NCBI RefSeq assembly: GCF_901827155.1 | Contig: NZ_LR594660.1 | Coordinates: 1-64,000 of the forward strand | From: Variovorax sp. PBL-H6 | GTDB taxonomy: Bacteria > Pseudomonadota > Gammaproteobacteria > Burkholderiales > Burkholderiaceae_C | Direction: 5' to 3' | Length of the DNA: 64,000 nucleotides | Shown here: positions 60,098 through 64,000 of the stretch, piece after piece | Numbering within the stretch: position 1 is the first letter of the stretch | How the letters are laid out: every line of letters begins with the position of its first letter | Notes under the pieces: model-generated | The model's input: the letters and a program-made list of their open reading frames with translations, nothing else | Database searches by the model: none | What the model was told of the DNA's origin: nothing | Program-made: the position numbers and the translations under genes

Positions 60098-60733
60098 TTA
60101 TAAGTACGGCTTGCGTGCACACATCGTGAGCCACACCGTACCGTCTGCCGCCAGATAGCTGTCCGCAGCGAAGCTCTCGAACTGGCCGAGACCCGCCCGG
60201 GCGACCACGCGAGCGAACTTTTCAGTCGTCGTGTAGTTGAAGAATCTGCCGTCACTGGCGACGGACGTGCCCTCTCCCCGCTCCATCACCGCGCAGAGCA
60301 CACCGCCAGGCCTCAAGCTGCGCGCGAGGCGCTGCAGCGCATCCACCTGGGCCGAGTCATCGAGGTGGAGCAGGCTGCCGGATGCCCAGACACCGTCAAA
60401 TGCGCCCTGCCAGACGACCTCGTCGAAGCGCAGGTGCAGGACCTCCTGGCCACAAGTCGCGCTGGCGAGCTCCGCCATCTCCTTGCAACCGTCGAATGCC
60501 ACGACCTCCAGGCCAAGCCGGCGGAACTCCAATGCGTCCCGCGCGCTACCGCACCCTGCGTCGAGCACAGTGCTGCCTGCGATGCCGTTGGGAAGTCTTT
60601 GCACGAAGAACCCCCGTTCGCGGGACATGTCGACCCCGGCAGTGCGCTGTGCATAAACACCGGCAGTAGCGGCGTAGGCGTCCAGGGTGCGGTTGACAGG
60701 CTGACGGGCGAGACGTCCGTTGAAGAGGTTCAT
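60098..60733 (-). CDS. SAM-dependent methyltransferase (class I)
   Basis: 211 residues from ATG 60733. Motif I VLDAGCGSARDALEF, FDGCKEM as the acidic loop, FDGVWASGSLLHLD and LRPGGVLCAVMERGEG complete the Methyltransf_11/25 pattern. Small-molecule substrate unknown. The TATAAT box of the next gene overlaps its stop. Confidence 0.8.
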   Translation of the reverse strand: MNLFNGRLARQPVNRTLDAYAATAGVYAQRTAGVDMSRERGFFVQRLPNGIAGSTVLDAGCGSARDALEFRRLGLEVVAFDGCKEMAELASATCGQEVLHLRFDEVVWQGAFDGVWASGSLLHLDDSAQVDALQRLARSLRPGGVLCAVMERGEGTSVASDGRFFNYTTTEKFARVVARAGLGQFESFAADSYLAADGTVWLTMCARKPYL

Positions 60734-60816
60734 TTGAGACACAGAAGAGTTGCGGGAGCGTGTGCCTCGTACAGGCACGGGCGTTTAAACAGCGGCCGCG
60801 CGGGATTCGCCAGTCA

Positions 60817-60847
60817 AGAAAAAGCCCCGGGTAAATCCCCGGGGCTT
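60817..60847 (-). terminator. Terminator after the secreted nuclease gene
   Basis: Minus strand AAGCCCCGGGG pairs with CCCGGGGCTT followed by TTTCTTG. Confidence 0.85.
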
Positions 60848-60861
60848 GTAAAAGCACGTTC

Positions 60862-61641
60862 TTAGCTGGAAGGTCGAACGCCTGGCAGGAAGTCGATGCC
60901 GGTGCGCCTGACAAGCTCCTCGTAGGAGATTGGCCGGCCGGCACGCGCGGTGTCGGTGTTCTCCAGCCAATGTGCCCATGCCCGGTTAGACGTCTGGTCA
61001 TAAACTAGCTTGTATAGGTGGCTCGGAACCCAAACCTGCCCCGTCGCTAACGTCCGAACAGGGCCGGCGAAGACGGGCCCGGTGAAGACGAATACATCAC
61101 CGGTCGCGCGCATGGCGTACTTCCGCGTCGCGGATTCGATGTCCTTCCAAGTCCTGCGATTGTTCTGCGGCGCCTGCGGCATCATGTTCGCTAAGCTGAA
61201 ACTTTGAGCCATCGCTCGGGCGTTGGGCATGTCCCCTGCCGCAATCACGTGCCCGCGGTCGACCTTAACTCGGACCTGCTTGGTCGAGTCGTCCGGGTCC
61301 TGGACGAGTAACCCTGCCTTGTAGTCCTCCAGCGCGGCCCGCTCCGCTCGAGGCAAGCGCGCCTCTTCGTAGAACCGGTCTGTTCGCTCCTCGCCTTTGG
61401 CGTCGAGCAGCAGGCTACGGTTCAGCCTCTCCGCGCCAAAGAGCGGGGTCTTGGACTGCCCGGAGTGCAGGATTGCGAATGAATCGAAGCAGAGCTCCCG
61501 TCGCAACTCGGGCGCGCGGGAGACGACTGGCACCTTGCCGCCGACAAAGAACTGCGGGCAAGCCGCAAAGCCTGGCTGCGCCGCACCGGTGGACGCCAGC
61601 GCGGTGGCCAGCAGGCCGCCCAGTAGTACGTTCCTCCACAT
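60862..61641 (-). CDS. Secreted DNA/RNA non-specific endonuclease (NUC family)
   Basis: 259 residues. Signal peptide 1-27. The beta-beta-alpha-metal motif is visible: VDRGHVIAAGDM (catalytic DRGH His) and LANMMPQAPQNNRRTW (Asn magnesium ligand). Degrades DNA and RNA outside the cytoplasm. The ribosome site AGGAGGT, four bases before the ATG, pairs with ACCTCCT 18 bases upstream, so translation should be restrained by a hairpin. Confidence 0.88.
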   Translation of the reverse strand: MWRNVLLGGLLATALASTGAAQPGFAACPQFFVGGKVPVVSRAPELRRELCFDSFAILHSGQSKTPLFGAERLNRSLLLDAKGEERTDRFYEEARLPRAERAALEDYKAGLLVQDPDDSTKQVRVKVDRGHVIAAGDMPNARAMAQSFSLANMMPQAPQNNRRTWKDIESATRKYAMRATGDVFVFTGPVFAGPVRTLATGQVWVPSHLYKLVYDQTSNRAWAHWLENTDTARAGRPISYEELVRRTGIDFLPGVRPSS

Positions 61642-61645
61642 ATTT

Positions 61646-61670
61646 ACCTCCTTGGTTGTGTCCAGGAGGT
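61646..61670 (-). promoter_or_regulatory. Hairpin hiding the nuclease ribosome binding site
   Basis: On the minus strand ACCTCCTGG pairs with CCAAGGAGGT (one bulged A) around ACACAA. The 3' arm is the Shine-Dalgarno itself, so access requires melting, a trans-acting factor or a temperature effect. Confidence 0.6.
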
Positions 61671-61795
61671 GTAGGGAGCAAGGTTTTGACGCGTGCCTAA
61701 GGCGCCTTCAAGAAATTGCGATACGCAGCGCGCGGACTTCAAGACTGCTGCGGGATGCCGATAACCCGCTTACGCAGGACACGCATTGCTGAGTT

Positions 61796-63823
61796 TTGAG
61801 CCGCCTTCCCCCTCCCTTCCGGCAGAGCCTTACTGCTCGCCTCACGACCGTATGCACGGTTGTCGCGGCATCATTGGTCGCCGCCTTGCTCTTTGTTCAG
61901 TACCAGGGCTCCCGTGTCGCCCTTCGCGCCTCAGTGGAGAGGCACCACGCGCGGCTCACTGAGCGCACTGCTGCCGTGTTCGAAGACCGCCTGCAAGCGC
62001 TAAGCGAGCTTGCAGACGGCGTTGCAGCGTCGCTCGACGAGGCAGCCCTGCGTGACAAGCCCCGGCTTCAACAGCGGCTTGCGCAACTGACCTTGGTTGC
62101 CCCGCACGCATTCAGGACGCTGAGCGTCACGGATTTGAACGGATACCCACTCGCATGGGTGCCAGCGACCACCGGACCACAGGCCGACGCTTCAGTGGCC
62201 GACCGGAGCTACTTCAGCGGCGTCCTCGCCACACAATCGCGAGTCATCGTGGGTCCGGTGCTCAGTCGGTCCCTTCGCACGCACGTCACGATTTTCTCTT
62301 CGCCCATTTACGGAGCAGAAGGCAAGGTGGTCGGCGTGGTCGTGGGGTCTATCGAGAATATCGCGCTTGCCGCCACCGCCGGCCTTGGCGACTTCGCAGG
62401 TGGCCCTGCGTCCCTGGTGACCGTCGCCTCCGAGGAGGGAACCATCATTGCCCAACGGAACGCCGACCGGATGGGGGAATCCGTGCGCACGCTGGGCCCG
62501 ATGGCAAAGCTCTTTACGGAAGCTGAGGCCCCAAGCGGTCTCGTTTACGGCATGAATGCGGATGGCGTGCCGAGCCTAATGTACGTAACCACCATCTCGG
62601 GCCCGTCCAGCCCCTGGCGACTGGTCATGGAGGCCCCGGTGTCTAAAATCTTCACTGACGAAGCTGAGCTTAGATGGCACTTCTTGGTCGTGCTTTCCGC
62701 GGGGACCGCACTTCTCCCCCTGCTTTGGCTCACCATCCGCGCGGTGCTGCAGCCGTTGCGCGTTCTCCACCGCCAGGTGGCGGCGGTGAGCCTTGGCAAT
62801 ACTGTCCCAGCCATGGACACGTCCGGACTGCACACCTCTGATGAGCTGGAACTCGCGGAGGCGGTGCGCACCATCTCGCGCGCGAGTACAAAAAGTCTCT
62901 CCGTCGAGGAGGCGGAGACCACGCGCTTGCGAACAGCCCTGCACAACGTCGACGCCGGCGTCCTCGTCGTCGACTGCGAATCTCGAATCACTACCATCAA
63001 CCAGGTGGCGGCGAGGCTGCTGGGCTGGCGAGTTTCCGACGCGCTGAACCGGCCCTTGGACCAGGTCTACCAACCGCGGCTACGGGCTTCGGGGGAAACC
63101 ATGCCGAGCCTGCATCCTGCGCTGCTGAGCGCCAAGACTGCGCTAAGACGAGTCAACACTTTGGAGGCGGTGAGCCGTGACGGCAAGGCGGTACCCCTCT
63201 CGGAAGCGTCTGTCCCAGTTTTCCTTGCGGACGGAAGCACGGCCGGCGCCGTCATCGTCATCCGAGGTCCAAGCGCGGCCGAGGTGCCCGCCGTGGCAGG
63301 GGTGCACCTCAGAGACGAAACCACGGGGCTGCGGCGGCACTGCGAGTTGCAGTCCGTTCTGACAAAGCTCTTCAACGCCAATGGGCCCGCCGACGGGCAC
63401 CACGCCGTCATCACCATGGACATGGCAGGTTGCGGGGACCAGGGTCCGAACCTTGGGCAGCTGAGAAATGCGGGCAAGGCGGTTCGCGAGACCCTTCGCA
63501 TGGGCGACAGGGGGTTCCGCTGGACGGAGGCGAGCCTCCTCCTCGTTCTCAAGAACTGCGACCTGCCGGAGGCCGCTTTCCTCGCGGAGGACGTTTTGGG
63601 GAAGCTGCGCGCGTCGGACGCCCAAACCGCTCCGCAGGTCAGCGTCGGGGTCCTCGCCTTCGGCCCCGGCCCGGCCACATGGACCGAGGTCGTGCAGGCA
63701 GCCACGCGGGTGACTGACGCGGCCAGAAGGCAACCGGGGGCGGTGTATATCGCTCCGGAATCCAACGGGGCCGGCATGCTCGACGCCCTGGGCGACCTCT
63801 TCGGCCAGGCGCCGGCGGCTTAG
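61796..63823 (+). CDS. Membrane sensor: Cache, HAMP, PAS and degenerate GGDEF
   Basis: 675 residues from TTG 61796 (no earlier start available). Transmembrane helices near 17-37 and 298-318 bracket a dCACHE periplasmic sensor (FRTLSVTDLNGYPLAWVP, RSYFSGVL, PVSKIFTDEA); HAMP-like segment about 320-375; PAS about 380-480 (HNVDAGVLVVD, TINQVAARLLGW, ASVPVFLADG); C-terminal GGDEF-like fold (DETTGLRRHCELQ, then GDRGFRWTEASLLLVL) where the GGDEF active motif and the Asp ligands are lost. It should sense but not make cyclic di-GMP; perhaps a regulator of another cyclase. Confidence 0.78.
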   Translation: MSRLPPPFRQSLTARLTTVCTVVAASLVAALLFVQYQGSRVALRASVERHHARLTERTAAVFEDRLQALSELADGVAASLDEAALRDKPRLQQRLAQLTLVAPHAFRTLSVTDLNGYPLAWVPATTGPQADASVADRSYFSGVLATQSRVIVGPVLSRSLRTHVTIFSSPIYGAEGKVVGVVVGSIENIALAATAGLGDFAGGPASLVTVASEEGTIIAQRNADRMGESVRTLGPMAKLFTEAEAPSGLVYGMNADGVPSLMYVTTISGPSSPWRLVMEAPVSKIFTDEAELRWHFLVVLSAGTALLPLLWLTIRAVLQPLRVLHRQVAAVSLGNTVPAMDTSGLHTSDELELAEAVRTISRASTKSLSVEEAETTRLRTALHNVDAGVLVVDCESRITTINQVAARLLGWRVSDALNRPLDQVYQPRLRASGETMPSLHPALLSAKTALRRVNTLEAVSRDGKAVPLSEASVPVFLADGSTAGAVIVIRGPSAAEVPAVAGVHLRDETTGLRRHCELQSVLTKLFNANGPADGHHAVITMDMAGCGDQGPNLGQLRNAGKAVRETLRMGDRGFRWTEASLLLVLKNCDLPEAAFLAEDVLGKLRASDAQTAPQVSVGVLAFGPGPATWTEVVQAATRVTDAARRQPGAVYIAPESNGAGMLDALGDLFGQAPAA

Positions 63824-63968
63824 GACGAAATACGGAGGAGACCGCATCAGGCGGGCCCCTCCGTCAAATTCCGCTCATCACTTCGGAGTTTTGCGACCTA
63901 GTCGCTTGCTATGGTATAGGCGCTATGCTAAATCTGCCCCAGCGCCGCTGCTAATGAAGCGATACTGG

Positions 63969-63998
63969 TTGACCGTAAAGTGGTTCTGATGGTATACT
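63969..63998 (+). promoter_or_regulatory. Promoter reading out of the window
   Basis: TTGACC at 63969-63974, 18-bp spacer, TATACT at 63993-63998. It should drive a gene beyond the right edge. 63824-63968 shows nothing else. Confidence 0.6.
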
Positions 63999-64000
63999 TT

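Noticed and set aside
1..64000. Integrated prophage or CRISPR array
   Set aside because: No capsid, tail, portal or terminase proteins and no regularly spaced repeats were found, despite several phage-like metabolism genes.

Overview
The window is a GC-rich, densely coded stretch of a large bacterial plasmid, megaplasmid or chromid. The plasmid call rests on a Rep_3-type initiator at the left edge next to parA/parB, with 16-bp palindromes that look like parS sites. Protein style (SecA, ParC/ParE, DsbB, IS21 family, YcbK-type Tat protein) and base composition suggest a betaproteobacterium, probably order Burkholderiales; this is inference from sequence style, not from a database search. No phage structural genes, conjugation core genes, rRNA, tRNA or CRISPR arrays were seen.

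Layout. 1-3.5 kb: rep, parB, parA and parS-like sites. 3.5-9.8 kb: recJ-like exonuclease, a DUF2726-like protein, then a four-gene operon from a near-consensus promoter that ends in a circularly permuted SbcC/Rad50-like ATPase and an SbcD/Mre11-like nuclease. 9.8-11.6 kb: thyA and an exported lytic transglycosylase. 11.9-16.9 kb: a topoisomerase IV locus (parE, parC) destroyed by an IS21-family element together with a deletion. 17-26.4 kb: dsbB, a degenerate tyrosine recombinase, small orphan genes, a complete second-type secA, a 5'-nucleotidase, an M23-like peptidase, a BACON-like exported protein and a P-loop NTPase. 26.5-32.3 kb: membrane and Pro/Ala-rich envelope proteins, a compact UvrD-like helicase and exported proteins. 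32.4-47 kb: a WGR-PARP, a short SSB, a DsbG-like isomerase, a Rad52-family annealing protein, a membrane metalloprotease, a DnaQ-like exonuclease with a likely frameshift, a Tat-exported M15-like peptidase, a tandem deaminase with reciprocally lost zinc ligands, a zincin-VWA plus MoxR AAA+ pair and a HAD phosphatase. 47.6-55.8 kb: the accessory island with a Rep_3 winged-helix-only protein, two EcoRI-type adenine methyltransferases each behind the same structured leader, a DUF262-HNH nuclease translationally coupled to the second methyltransferase, a tyrosine integrase and an AAA ATPase. 55.8-64 kb: exported proteins, a CoiA-like protein, an S24-type repressor with a palindromic operator candidate, a methyltransferase, a secreted DNA/RNA nuclease whose Shine-Dalgarno is in a hairpin, and a membrane sensor with a degenerate GGDEF domain.

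How it fits together. The element carries an unusually full DNA-metabolism kit of its own (RecJ, SbcC/D, SSB, Rad52-type annealing protein, UvrD-like helicase, DnaQ-like exonuclease, topoisomerase IV remnants, ThyA, deaminase, 5'-nucleotidase) and an envelope kit (SecA, DsbB, DsbG, peptidoglycan hydrolases). The most system-like novelty is the 49.0-53.0 kb locus: two diverged EcoRI-type methyltransferases, a DUF262-HNH nuclease as the probable restriction partner, and a duplicated RNA leader whose closing stem competes with a hairpin that hides the ribosome binding site. The second notable item is the permuted Rad50-like protein.
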